Made by a program: the position numbers and the translations under genes | Shown here: in pieces, positions 11,545 to 23,884 of the stretch | Position numbering within the stretch: position 1 is the first letter of the stretch | Layout of the letters: each line of letters opens with the position of its first letter | Assembly (NCBI RefSeq): GCF_954871325.1 | Contig: NC_088776.1 | Span: forward strand, 62,334,954 to 62,398,953 | Source: Gordionus sp. m RMFG-2023 | Lineage: Eukaryota; Nematomorpha; Gordioida; Chordodea; Parachordodidae | DNA: 64,000 nt | Direction: 5' to 3' | Notes under the pieces: generated by a model | What the model saw: only the letters and a program-made list of their open reading frames with translations | Database searches by the model: none | What the model was told of the DNA's origin: nothing

Positions 11545-13326
11545 GTGAAAAGTGTTTTTCAGTTGGAACTTATTTGCTATCTAAAAATTGCATGTAAGTT
11601 ATAAGAAAAGAAAGAATATTATTTTTGGTTTGGCATTTTAAATTAAATTAATATTCATTTTAATTTCGTTAATTTTATTTTTTCTGTTTAACATCAGACT
11701 ATGAAATTTAAAATAATAGAAACATCCTAATCGAATGCAGCAAACAAATTTAATTCTTATGAATAATAATAGTAAATTATTCGATTCTTTTATACGAATC
11801 AAATACACGATTAGAATTGTATTCGCTTTTGAATAGGTTTAATGTATAGTAAATACACACCCTCCACTATTAACGCTTCCGATAATTATTGTATATTTTA
11901 TATAGCTATATAGAGTTAATAAATTATATTTAATTAATTTTATTAATAATTTTTTAAAAGAATTGGTATAAAAGTTCATAAATCTTTTATAATGTTTCAA
12001 AAAAATTCGAAAGATGCTTTGAATAATTTAAACATATTTTAGATTATTCTTCTAATATATTAACAATATTATATATAATTACATTTTTATCATTATTACT
12101 TCTATCAATTAAAAAAAAATTTCTTTTTTAAGAAGAATAAAAACATATTTAAGATATTAAAGAAGTTTGAATTTCTTTTTATAAAATTTTATTCATAGAA
12201 AATAGAAATTTTCTCATTTTTTAAATAAAACATATAGTATTTATTAAATAATTAAAGGTTTTAATCCAATAATTCCTTAAATGAATTTGTGCATTAATTT
12301 AGATTACAGCATTTAATTTTTTTTTAAAATATAATTAATTTTAAACATCAAATATTAAATGCTTAAAAAAATCTATATTTTTTTTTGGCAACATTCATAT
12401 TCGCAACATTTATTTAACAAATCAATAGTCCTAATAAATTTTGAAACTTAAAATATTCATGAATAAAATGAAAATATAATATTTAATTACTACTAAACCC
12501 CCCCCCCCCCACCCACCATAGTTAATCCAGGGAACGTGCATTAATAATGTAAAATTATCATATTGAAAGAATTGAATGGAACTAAAATTGATAAAGTGGA
12601 GAATAGTGTTGTTGCAAAGAAAGATATCGGTCGATTTTTTTAATCCTGATTAAAATTTTAACCAAATTAAATATTATATAAGTCCTCGAAATTTGCCGAA
12701 AAGATGTCAAAAGCATTCTGCCATATCTGGAATAAAATCTCTAATCTTAACTATTATTATTTGTTTTTTAAATATTAATTGAGGGCATTTTTAAAAATCG
12801 AAAGAAATCGGTCTTTTTAACAAATATATTTGACTTTATTATTAGTAGCGATAATTTTATTTTTTGAAAAGTATAGTGGTAGGTGACTATTAATAAAATG
12901 TTTTGCCTAATTTTTAATATAAATTTACATCCTAAATTAGGAATCATATTATATATCCACAGAGAGAAAAATTTAGTTTATCCAAACTAGTTTTGCCTAA
13001 ACATTAGACTCTTTAAAAAAACGCATTGGTTTATAAATATTTATTTTATTGATTAACTTTATTTTAAACAATTAGTATAGATTATCCTAGTAACCGAATA
13101 ATACCAACGTTTTAATATTTTGTAAAGATTTTATTGTTCATAAAGTTTTAAGGCCTAATATCAAAAATGTTTTTAGAAAAATAATTCAAAATCTATAATA
13201 AGTTTTAAATTACATTATGGAGGATTCCATGTAAGAACATGAACCGTTCGTTTCTCAATCTCAATAATTGAACAAAATTTCTTGATATAAAATCTCTAAA
13301 TTAAGAATTTTTTTATTAAATAAAAC
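11325..13326. other. intron-like sequence with (CTTT)n
   Basis: A (CTTT)n microsatellite lies at about 11498-11544 and a 13-base C tract at 12498-12510. No exon is supported. The stretch is part of the internally duplicated block that recurs at 15.0-15.6 kb. Confidence 0.45.
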
Positions 13327-13362
13327 CTTCTATTTCTTCGGGAGGAAAATAATCAGCAACAT
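13327..13362 (-). CDS. micro-exon, 36 nt (VADYFPPEEIE)
   Basis: The acceptor ctttagaag and donor G/GTTTTA bracket 36 nt reading D-VADYFPPEEIE-G. A decayed duplicate near 15595-15620 keeps VAKYFS but has lost its donor and its tail. Confidence 0.6.
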
Positions 13363-13566
13363 CTTCTAAAGGGAGTAATAGTAGTAAAATAAAAAAGATT
13401 CTTTATAAGTAGTTTATATTTAAGGAATTCACGTAAATTGGAAATAAATATAAAATATTTTTTCAATTTCAAAATATTATAAATAATGATATAATTTTAT
13501 GTAAAGGTTGATTTCAATATTGATATAATTTTATGTAAAGGTTGATTTAAAGAAATTGAAAGTAAC

Positions 13567-13599
13567 CTTCAGACTGGGACTCCTCAACATTCTCATGAT
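13567..13599 (-). CDS. micro-exon, 33 nt (HENVEESQSE)
   Basis: The acceptor acgtttgaag and donor G/GTTACT bracket 33 nt reading D-HENVEESQSE-G. In the internal duplicate at 15780-15830 the exon can begin 21 nt further upstream at a good AG. Here that upstream AG has become AA, although the extra reading frame is still open. Confidence 0.6.
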
Positions 13600-14476
13600 C
13601 TTCAAACGTATTTACTACATTTGAAAACATTTAATTTATATGAATGCTCTAAGAAATAATGATATACGACTTTATAACAAAACATATAAATAAGGAAATT
13701 CATTTTTATTTCAATATTTGAGACTACTCTAACTTAATTTTTACAACAATATCCAAATGTTGACGATTTGACAGCATCTAGATAAGTGCCAATTATTGTG
13801 GATTGAAGGTAATTTTTTTAAATTTCTATATTAGTAGTCCCTCCTAATTAAACATAAAAGTAGAAGAGAAATATATGAAATATCATAAATTGCCAAAATT
13901 TAAATATATCTGGATATATGAGGATGCAAAAAAAATTATTTTTTGAATTTACAGTAACGATCGAAGATAATGCAAAACAAAATACCAACAAAAATATTTT
14001 GAAGGAAATTTAAAAAAAATAACACTAGTTAATATTAATTAAAATATTCAAATTTTATTCAAAACTTAAGTAGAAAATTAATAAGATTGCGCGAGTAAGG
14101 ATTATACAATAGGTTTTGAATGAAAACGGAAAGTTTTTTCTATATTAATTATACGACTGAATGTAACCTAATAGCACAATTAAGATATAAGAAAATCTCC
14201 TAATATAAATTAAAATATCAATTTAAAAATGAAATAATTGTATTCCAAATCAATTTTTTATAGCATTTTGCATCATTCAGTTAAAATATATAATTTAATT
14301 AAAATTTACCCTCATTAGTTAAAAGCGCATAAGTGATTTTTGAAATAGCGTTTTTGAATTCATCTAGAAATTATATAATATCTATAAGACACTTATTAAA
14401 CATTTATCAAAAAATTTAATAGAAATATATTTAAAAAATGTTTTTAATAAGGGCAATAAATAGCCAGAAAAATTAC

Positions 14477-14485
14477 CGTTCATCT
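14477..14485 (-). CDS. 9-nt micro-exon (MN)
   Basis: AGATGAACG lies between tttttctaag and GTAATTTT and reads E-MN-G. It is one of four homologous sites: 16570-16578 (acceptor lost), 18061-18069 (VK) and 57562-57570 (MN, copy B). Length and donor are the same in all four. Confidence 0.55.
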
Positions 14486-15779
14486 CTTAGAAAAAAATTA
14501 AATAAAAAAATTATATAGCAAAAATAAAATTTTTGGATTGTCATTAACATTGTATTTGCACAGAATGTCCAATACTCGACCCGACCGAAGTCGCGGGTTT
14601 AGAAATTGAGGAATATTCAGCCCGGATGGGTTGTAAGAGGTGACATGAAGTCCGACTCGATAAATAAATATAAAGAGAAGAGATTAACTAGATGACAAAC
14701 TTGACTTATCATAAATATTCATTATGTGATGCTTCAATTCATTATGATTGATATGTCTCAATATGTTTTATTTAAATTATAATTTTAGAAATTATTTCTC
14801 TATATAAGAATTATATCATTTTTTTTCTATTTTTATATAAACTACGATTATTAAAATTTAATTGTTTTTAACTTTACTTTTTATATTTAAACTGCATTAA
14901 ATTTATATATAAACTGCATTAAATTTATATACATTCAAATAAGTACAGACTGGAAGGTATAAGGCCTGCTCTGTGGGGTATTTCTACAATACGCTTAATT
15001 ACACAAATCGGGCTTTTTAAAAGTCGACTGTATTATTTGTAACGATTTTTTTTGAAATATAGTGGTAGGTAATAGAACTATTAAAAAATATACATTTTGT
15101 AATGATAATTAATTATTTTTTGGAAAGTTATTGGTAGTATAACTTTAAAAAAAATTAATATATTGGTAGCAAGCAGCAGTCGAGCTACCTAATTTTATTA
15201 TTTTAAATGAATCCAAAATTAGGGTTTATATTATATATTCACAAAAAGAATAGGTGAATTTAAATTTTCAAAACTAGCTTTGCCTACATAGTTAAAAAAA
15301 CGCATATGTGATTAAAATAATTTATTTTAATTTGGTTAACTTTCTTTAAAAAAAATAGATTATCCCTAGCTGATGTAAGTGAGCAAAAATAATAATGAGA
15401 ATTTTTGAATATAAAATATTTTATTGCTCCTAAAGTTTTAACGCCTATCAAAAAATAATTCAAAATCGATATTATGTTTTAAATAAAAATATGGTCTACT
15501 CCATGCATAAACATGAATGGTTCTCTCAATAATTGGGCAAAATAATATCTTGATAAAAAATATATAATTAAATAATTTTTTAAAAAAATATTACGGGAAA
15601 AATATTTAGCAACATCTTTTAAAGAAAAAAAAAGTGGTACCAAAAATAGATTCTTTATGAGTAATATATAACTACAATTTGCTCAATTGAATAAATATTA
15701 AATATTTTGTCAATTTCAAAATATTTTAAATAATGATATAATTTTCTGTAAAGACTAATTAAAAGAAGTTGTAAATAAC
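14486..15779. repeat. dispersed repeat and duplicated block
   Basis: A GC-richer stretch at about 14570-14960, with the phrase 'gtccgactcgataaa', recurs near 57850-58200 and, split by the piggyBac insertion, at 18280-18400 plus 20570-20860. It is a marker of the block that has been copied three times. From 15.0 to 15.78 kb the sequence duplicates about 12.8-13.56 kb. Confidence 0.5.
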
Positions 15780-15830
15780 TTTCAGACATGGATTCCGCAA
15801 CACTTTGAGCTTCAATCATATTTGCTTCAT
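15780..15830 (-). CDS. micro-exon, 51 nt (EANMIEAQSVAESMSE)
   Basis: The acceptor gttttcag and donor A/GTTATT bracket 51 nt that are open in the common phase. It is the internal-duplicate counterpart of the exon at 13567. A shorter 30-nt form from the internal AG after ATTGAAG is also possible. Confidence 0.5.
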
Positions 15831-16569
15831 CTGAAAACGATTATTGAAATATGAATGCTATAATAAATAATTATACACACTTATAGTTTGAATCATAATA
15901 AAACAATAATCGTATAGATATATTAAATTTCTTATTTCAATATTTGAGATAACTTTAGCTTTATTTTTACAACAATATCGAAATGTGGCTGACGATTTGA
16001 TTGAAGATAAGTATCAATTGTTAAGATAATTTTTTAAAATTTATAATTAATAGTTGCTTCTAATTATATCATCTTTATTGTAAAAGCTTATTAAAAAATT
16101 ACATATATACTTACAATATAAATTTTATTCAATAACTTAAAGCATAACTAGTTAATAAGATTGGTCACGATTATGAATTATACAATATTTTTGAATGGAA
16201 TGAATAAAGAAAAATTTATTTTCGACTGTTTTAATGATATCAAGTAACACAATAAAGATATAAGAAAATCTGGTATTATAATTTAAAAAGAGTGCTCATT
16301 AACTTATTAATTGTTAAAAAGTATCACTTCAAAAATAAAATATTTACATATTTCTCATTCAGTTAAAATACAACATAGTTTATTAAATTAGAATTTTACT
16401 TCCATTAAGCAAAGGTGTGTTAGGAAGAGTTTTTGGAATAGCGATTTTGAAATTAGCTATAAATTTTATAAAAATTAGAAGATATTTATAAAACAATTAT
16501 CAAAAAATTTACTTGAAATATATTTTATAAATGTTTATAATAAGGGCAATAAATACGCAGAAATATTAC

Positions 16570-16578
16570 CGTTCACCA
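16570..16578 (-). pseudogene. decayed 9-nt micro-exon
   Basis: TGGTGAACG followed by GTAATATT matches the 9-nt exons at 14477, 18061 and 57562, but the acceptor AG is AT here. It is read as a dead duplicate. Confidence 0.4.
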
Positions 16579-16954
16579 ATTGGAGAAAAAATATAGCAAA
16601 AAAATATTTTATCTAGTAAGATACAAACTGGGCAAAATCATATTATGAAAAGTTTTCTTAACTGATTTTTCGATATTTTAACACAAAATATTATGAATTT
16701 TTTAAATTATAAGTATAAAATTACTGAAAATAAGGGAATAGACTTATTAGATATATTTTTAAATTGGACAATATACTATTAAAATTTTTCTTTCTTTTTT
16801 TCTATTTTTATTTTTCATTTTTATTTTTCATTTTTATTACATTTTATATTCCAATCATCTTTCTTCCATTTTATATATAATTTATTATATATACTCTTAA
16901 TTAAGATACTTTTAATTAAAACATAAAAAAATTTTCTCTTACATAAATTCTTAC

Positions 16955-16963
16955 CCGCAGCTA
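16955..16963 (-). CDS. 9-nt micro-exon (AA)
   Basis: TAGCTGCGG lies between gaaatattag and the strong donor GTAAGAATT and reads V-AA-G. Flanking sequence shows it to be the duplicate of the 15-nt exon at 9890. Confidence 0.5.
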
Positions 16964-18060
16964 CTAATATTTCATAATAAATATAATATATCAAATTATT
17001 ATAATAATTATAGCCAGTTAATTTTTCATGAACTTATCTAACCCAAAAATTTTATAGATATCACCGTGATTTAAAGGGTATTTTATATAATAAAGGATTA
17101 GTCATCGATATTAAATTTTTCCTGCCAAACCTAACTCCTTATATGGTGAAAACAAAATTAGCAGAAATGCTATTTCTTCAAACATATTTTATTACATGAA
17201 TATTATCGCAATCTTAATTTATTTTATTTTATGCTTGAAGGTAGGCATCAATAAATTATAGTGCAATATTTATATAATATTTATGAAATTAAAAATTATT
17301 TCTTAAAAACAACTCAATGGTTAATTGCAAAATAAACTTTCTTCCTTTTCCATTATATAATAGTTAGGATATATAAGAATATATCGTTCGTAAATGAGTA
17401 CTCGTGTAATGAAAAAAGAATTTCATATTATTTCCATAATCTTATATAAGATTTAGTAAGCTTTATAAATTTTTCGAACTATTATATTAGTGCTGTCTGA
17501 AAAAAAATATATAATTTTCTGAATTTTATTATTTTACTCAAATAATTTTCTTTTTAAATCATATTTAGGATTAGAAATATAAAAAAAATCCTTTTCATTA
17601 TTCGAATTAACTACAATAATTATTTTTCCACCTATTTGGAATAAGTATCAATTCTTACCAACCAATAAATTTAGTCTACAGACCTATTACATAAAATAAG
17701 TTTAGGAAGGACTGAATAAAGATAAATTTAGTTTCAATTCTTTTAATGCCATCAAATAACACAATAAAGATATAATAAAATCTGCCATTATAATTAAAAA
17801 ATTTATTGTTAAAGAGTGTCAATTTAAAAATAAAATAATTGTATTATTTCTTAGGTAAAATTTAATATACTTTATAAAAAATTAAATTATAATTTAAACA
17901 CATTATCTAAATAAGAATCAGTGATTTTTGAACTAGAGTTTTTGAAATTATCTAAATATTTTATAATAATTATGACAGATTTATAAAACAATTATCAAAA
18001 AATTTAATAGAGATATATTTAATGCTTTTAATCAGGATAATAAATGACCAAAAATATTAC

Positions 18061-18069
18061 CTTTCACCA
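18061..18069 (-). CDS. 9-nt micro-exon (VK)
   Basis: TGGTGAAAG lies between tttttcaaag and GTAATATTT and reads V-VK-G. It is the third tandem homologue of the 14477 exon. Confidence 0.5.
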
Positions 18070-18414
18070 CTTTGAAAAAAACAAATAAAGAGAAAATATA
18101 GCATAAACAATATTTTATCTAGAAAAATACAATTTCGGTAAAATCATATTTCTAAAATTTTTCTTGATATTTAATTTTTGGTCTCTTAAATTATGAGTGT
18201 AACCAATTTTTTGTATATATGATAAAATTAATGTATATGCATGTTTGTTTTCTTTCAAAGCTCACAGTAACTAGGTATTTCATCCTATACCTGTACGTAC
18301 TGTATAAAATCCGACCAGACCCAGCCTCGGGTTCAGACATTGTAAACTTTTTTGTGCTCGAACTCGTGTCGGGATATAAGAAGTTTCCACACGTTACTGG
18401 TTGGTGAATATATA

Positions 18415-19199
18415 CACCACCTCCTTTATATCATTTTTAAACTTAGTAGTTTTTATTTTAAAATATAATAAAAAAAGGATTTTATATAGTTTAGACATTG
18501 TACCTCAAAACTGGAAAAGAAAAATAAAAAAAATTTTTTTTTTATGTCTCTAAGTAGCCCTCAAACATGACGAATTTATAAGGTCTAATGCAAAGTCTTC
18601 TAAGTGATCTCACGAGCATATAATGAAATTATTTCGATGAATACTAGTGTATATATATTTTTTATAGATATATCAATATTTATCAATCATTTTTGAAATT
18701 TTATATAATTCAAATTTTAATTCGTAACCATATATGCACCGTTAACCATCTAGAAGTAAAAATTATTTTAAAAAATTCAAATAAATCAAATTTAATATAA
18801 TGAATTATAATTTTTTATATAAAACTTAAAGCTATTACCATTACTAAGGGGGGGGGGGGGGTGGTGGTGGGTCGAGCCCCCTAAAAGTATACTCAAAAAA
18901 AGGTCTTTTTAAAATAGTTTTGAGCCCCCTGAGAATCGAATTATATGTTATTTTATAATTTTTTATCTCGACCTAATTATATGAAATTATTCGCAAATAT
19001 TCTTCATAAATATTCGAAAATTAAAATTATTCATAAAATTTTTTAATTAACCATCTTCCTTGCTGAACATTTTTTTTCTTATGCACCTGTTTTATTCAAT
19101 CAAAATAATAGATAACTAATTAAAAAATCAAAATTCTATAAAATAAATTTTTAATTAAAATTTTTTAAATGAATCGTTTCTAAAATGATTTAACAAATG
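18415..19199. other. AT-rich sequence left of piggyBac remains
   Basis: No gene is seen. A 14-base G tract lies at 18848-18861, followed by GTGGTGGTGGG. The left terminus of the piggyBac element should lie in or near this stretch but no TTAACCC end was found, so the element is probably left-truncated or its end has decayed. Confidence 0.4.
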
Positions 19200-20563
19200 A
19201 CGGAGTTTTACCTTCAGATACTGCTGGTGAATTGAGAATTCATAATTCAATTTATGACGACATTCCAGAACCATCTACTACAAGAAGCTATTCTGTAATT
19301 TTTGCCATTTAAAATGGAGAAAACAGATACGTTAAATCCCCCCTTTCAATGGGGAAAATTAAGATATAATAAAACTTGAAGACAATTTGCATGGTAAAAA
19401 TCCGTCAGATATATTTTTTAATTATCGGGGAAAACTTATATTACCTAATTGTAGATCAAAGTAATATTTTACAAAACAAATGAATAGGTCTAATAATGTA
19501 TAAGATATTAGATTTATTGATATTCTATTATTTACTGGATATCATTCGTTCTCACTGTAAATGATGTATTGTCAAATAATAGTGATATTTCTATTCCAAT
19601 AATCCGGAATACAATGGGCCAATTAAAATTACTAAATTTGAAATTAATATTCATTTGAGACAATACTAAAAACAAATATATGATAGACTTTATAAAGTTA
19701 GGCCTTACAAAACCATACCTCAATTAAACTTTTGCCATAAAACAAATGGGATATTTAACAACTGAAACTGTGAGGGATAATATAATGGAACATTGCCTAG
19801 TTGAATCTATAAATGCTGTAGCAAAAAAAGAAAGAGAATATTATGATTATATGTTCGAAAAATTAAACGAAATATTTATAGTTCGTTGGAATTATAATAC
19901 GGTGGTGACGAGGTATTCCAAGAAAATATCTGATCACTGCTTATAACAACATGAGTGGAGTTGATCTGTGTGATAATCCCATAATCCCATATCTACCACC
20001 AATTTTATTGTGTAGATTTGGTAAATTCGTGGAAAATTTGGAAATTCATGAATCGAGATGAGAAGAGATTGCTTGCATTTAAGCGAGAATTTACTACTTC
20101 CGTTGAACACCAATAAAAATGAAAAAAATTTAAGTAAAGGGGAGGTAAGCCAGTTTGCATTACAGAGCGAAACCACTACTGATTTATCTGGAAATTATTT
20201 ATCCAAAATTATAGTTAGAAAAGACGTCAGATATTGCCATATGCACTAAAAATATATGTGCCAAACATGTCAAATCACACTTCATAATAAATGTTTCAAG
20301 GATTTTCATAATATATAAACATTTTCTCGTTTTTTTATAAATAAAAAAAAAAGAATAAAGATTTCTATTGTTTTTTAATCTTATAGTATTATGCATAATT
20401 TTTATCTTTTTTAATCTATTTAAAGGTGCAGATATGCACTAGGCTAGATTATCTATTTTAGTTTATTTATGATTTTTTTAGAATATCAAATTTGAGCATT
20501 AATCAATATAATTTGAAAAAATGAGCATTTTTATCCACTAGAAAAGTATTGACCATTAATGGG
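19200..20563 (+). mobile_element. piggyBac (PGBD-like) transposon, broken
   Basis: The coding remnant reads in order DIRFIDILLFTGYH (about 19502-19545), then GYLTTETVRDNIMEHC and ESINAVAKKEREYYDY (19749-19850), then IVRWNYNTVVTRYS (19878-19920), then MSGVDLCDN (about 19950-19980, holding the family's GVDLxD catalytic aspartate). A C-terminal zinc-binding tail CHMH...CQTC...C lies near 20235-20310. These are hallmark segments of the piggyBac DDD transposase. Several frame changes and stops break it. The right end CCATTAATGGG is followed by the TTAA target at 20564-20567, as expected for piggyBac. Confidence 0.85.
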
Positions 20564-20567
20564 TTAA

Positions 20568-22437
20568 AAAAAGAGAGGAGAACTAACTTGGACTTGACAA
20601 ACTTGATTCATCATTATTTACTTATCGTAACTATTCATATATAATTTTATTGATTATTATTAATATGTATATGTTTCATTATTATATTAATTTTTTATAA
20701 ATTTTTTTTCTATATAAGAATTATATCATCTTTTTTTAAATAAACAACAATTATTTTTAAATTTACTTATTTTTATTTTCTTAATATATTTAAACTACAT
20801 AAAATTTATATGAATGTAAATAGAGATGGACTGGAAGGCATAAGACCAGCCCCGTGGCGTTTCTAAAATAGGCACCATAGGTGGGTCACAAATAAGTCAC
20901 CTTTATGGGTCAACGCCCATTGACCAACTACATTATAAATTTATAAAATAAAGTTAGGTAAAAAATTTGAATGCTATTATCATTTGAAGCGATTGGATTT
21001 TTGGTTAAAATTGGTTAATGATGAAAATTTAAAGAAAAGTAATATATTTATAATAGAAGCACATAAATTTTTTTAATAAAAAATTAATAATGGTGATTAT
21101 TGTACGATATATATTTGGGCCTAACCCATTCGTAAAGCAAATACATTTTGTAATCTTTGCTTTACATAAATTATAATTATAAATTCAAGATAAGTATTAA
21201 ATAATTAAATATACTCAGTATATATAATAATCTTAGATATTAAAAAATAAAAATCAATTTATTTCCAGGGAAATATTTATAATTCTTATTAATAACTTTT
21301 TTTTATATTTTAAAAAATATAATTTTTTAATTTTTTTTTACTTTCAATTATCTTTTTATTTGAGATTATTAAAAAAAGGAAAAGCATATAATTATTATTT
21401 ATATTTTTTATATTATGCATTTCGTATATGTTAAAATAGATAAATATAAAAGTTTTATCTAAAAAATTACCCATCTAATAAAATATAAAGAAGATGCAAT
21501 AATAATTTATATTTATTATTTGAATTACTAGTTATTTCTTCCACTAAAAATATAATTTTTACAGATATTATTTTTATTTTATTAATTAAAACTTTTCTAA
21601 AATATAAAATATTTTTTTATCACATTTTCTATAAATATTTTAATATATTTTCGTATATTATCCAATGTTGTTTGTAAATATATTCCCTTGACCTCTGAAT
21701 CTTAAAATTATGATCCAACTTTTTGCTTCGTGCAAATATTTTATGTTGTTATACACTATTTAAAAAGCTCCACCTAGTAGTTACTTGAGGTTAAAATGCA
21801 ATTTGAAAGTTTCTTTGAATTCAAATCAGCTAAGATGGTAATACAGCTCGGTATTCTTTTAATTTAAGTTTTCATTAAATTTTTGGATAACCAAAATGGC
21901 ATGTTAATAGTTTATTTTTTTGCACATATAGTCTAATTATATATTAAATTATAAATTTAATTTAAACATCATATAGATAGTATAAAAAATATGGTTAAAA
22001 AAATGTTGTCTGAATTAATATATTAAAACTTTAAGTGTTTATTAAAACAATTTTGTCCTCCGAAAGAAAAAGTATAATTAGAATATATTCCACAGATGTT
22101 AATTTTGATAATTTCTTTGCATGCCTCTAATTATATTTATTAATTTATAAATAAAAACAATAATTAATTGTAAAAATTACAATATTTTTTTCATATAACA
22201 ATAATATAATTTTATTCCGGATTAATCAATTTACCATAAGCAATGGGTAATAAAATGAAGAGTTTATATCTTTAAAAATTAATAGATAACAAAATTAAAA
22301 TGGCAGCAAACCTAGATCAACATAAAGTCTGTAGTATAAGCAACAATATCTGTGTTCTGAGGAAAGTTTTTTTTTTAAACTTTGACGAATTTTAAATGCA
22401 CCAAATTTAAGATTGTGTGACCACTGTCTAACCTTAC
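20568..22437. other. AT-rich sequence with repeat right half
   Basis: 20570-20860 is the right half of the dispersed repeat also seen at 14.6-14.96 kb and 57.98-58.2 kb, displaced here by the piggyBac insertion. The remainder up to 22.4 kb is AT-rich without a supported exon. Confidence 0.45.
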
Positions 22438-22446
22438 CCTCTTCTA
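22438..22446 (-). CDS. 9-nt micro-exon (EE)
   Basis: TAGAAGAGG lies between caattagatag and the strong donor GTAAGGTT and reads V-EE-G. There is no paralogue in copy B, where this interval is deleted. Confidence 0.4.
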
Positions 22447-23789
22447 CTATCTAATTGTAAAATAAAATTTCTTCGTATTATTAAATACACACTGTGTAGA
22501 ATAAGGAAAGAAGGATGACTCTGCGTGAAAAAAAAATCAAACAGTTCTAATGTTATCAATTAAGCCAATAAAAATATAGTGAAACCTGATCCATGGAATC
22601 AAAATTATAAGTTTAATCAATTTTCTAAAAAATCGGCTGGTCAAATTTTATTCCATTCAATCGAAGTAGCATATACGATGAAACTCTATTTCAGCTTTTC
22701 TAGCAAGGCACTATAGTATAGTGATAAACTTGAATGTAAAAATTATATCTCCCCATGCTACTAAGAGCTTGTTATACACCTACGATTTCTCATAAATAAA
22801 TTATAAGATAAAATTTTTGTTTCACATAGAAATAATTAATGTTCTCGGGAAATTCGAAAAGTGACAATATGATTATTTATTTTAAGATCTGTAAAATATT
22901 TTTAGTTCTATGGTAAAACAATTCAATAGTGATTATCATGTCAACATGCTAAACTCTTACTTACCCCTATATGCAATGTTTTAAGATTCTCAATTCCTAA
23001 AAAAAACAATCTTTATGCTTGAAAAAAATTTCCCTGAAATATTAAATTCCCTAATTAAATATGAGCTCAAATCAAGCCGTTTAACGTATCTAAATTCTTG
23101 GATATTTTACAACAACAATTGCTGAAAGAAAGATAAGGCTATAAAACCAACAAATATCTAGATTGTTTTAATCATACCTAATATAAATGAAATTTTTATA
23201 ATATTTTACATCGTATTTTAATTTTTCCCTAATTGCTAGGAGTGTTTAAGGAATAGTCTCATAGCTTGAGCTAACCATGGAAAGCTCAAATAGCTGAATA
23301 TAGTTTACTTAAATGATTGATAAAACTTAGATCTATGTTTGTTTTAAAAAAAATTAGCTCAATTATTTTTGACATCTGTTCCGAGCACGATTCCTAGCTC
23401 CACCTTAGGACAAAACTTAAGTACTAACCCTAAGTACATAGCTCCAAATTTAGTATTTATTTTCATTTTTACTTATAAATAAAAATTGCGAATCTAGAAA
23501 TGATAGGACAAAGTTTTTTAAAATATACGAAATATCTCTTTAATTAAATTTCTCACAGAAATTAAAAAATTTTCTCCGAATTTTATTATAATACTCTAAA
23601 TATTATAGGTGTCATATATTTATTTTAAGTAAAAGTAATTCATTTAATCATAGTCACTTTATTTACTAATTATTGGTCTATTAAAATTATATAGAATTAG
23701 TTGTAGGTGTACTTGGTGGAACACAAAACAAAAAGTTAAAGCAATATTGATTTGCTTTTATTATGAAATTAAATCCAAATTATAATTAC
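22447..23789. other. intron-like AT-rich sequence
   Basis: A possible half copy of the 5132-5320 MITE (GCCGTTTAAC near 23075) is the only recognisable element. No exon is supported. Confidence 0.35.
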
Positions 23790-23813
23790 CTTCAGGATCA
23801 ACCAAAAATGCCG
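23790..23813 (-). CDS. micro-exon, 24 nt (AFLVDPE)
   Basis: The acceptor tttcgtcaag and donor G/GTAATTAT bracket 24 nt reading A-AFLVDPE-G in the common phase. Confidence 0.5.
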
Positions 23814-23875
23814 CTTGACGAAAATTATTAAAATAATATTTGTATTTTTTTTTATATAAAAATTTAAGATATTAC

Positions 23876-23884
23876 CTTGCAGGC
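23876..23884 (-). CDS. 9-nt micro-exon (LQ)
   Basis: GCCTGCAAG lies between tttcttaaag and GTAATATC and reads G-LQ-G. It sits 62 nt upstream of the AFLVDPE exon, leaving a very short intron. Confidence 0.4.
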
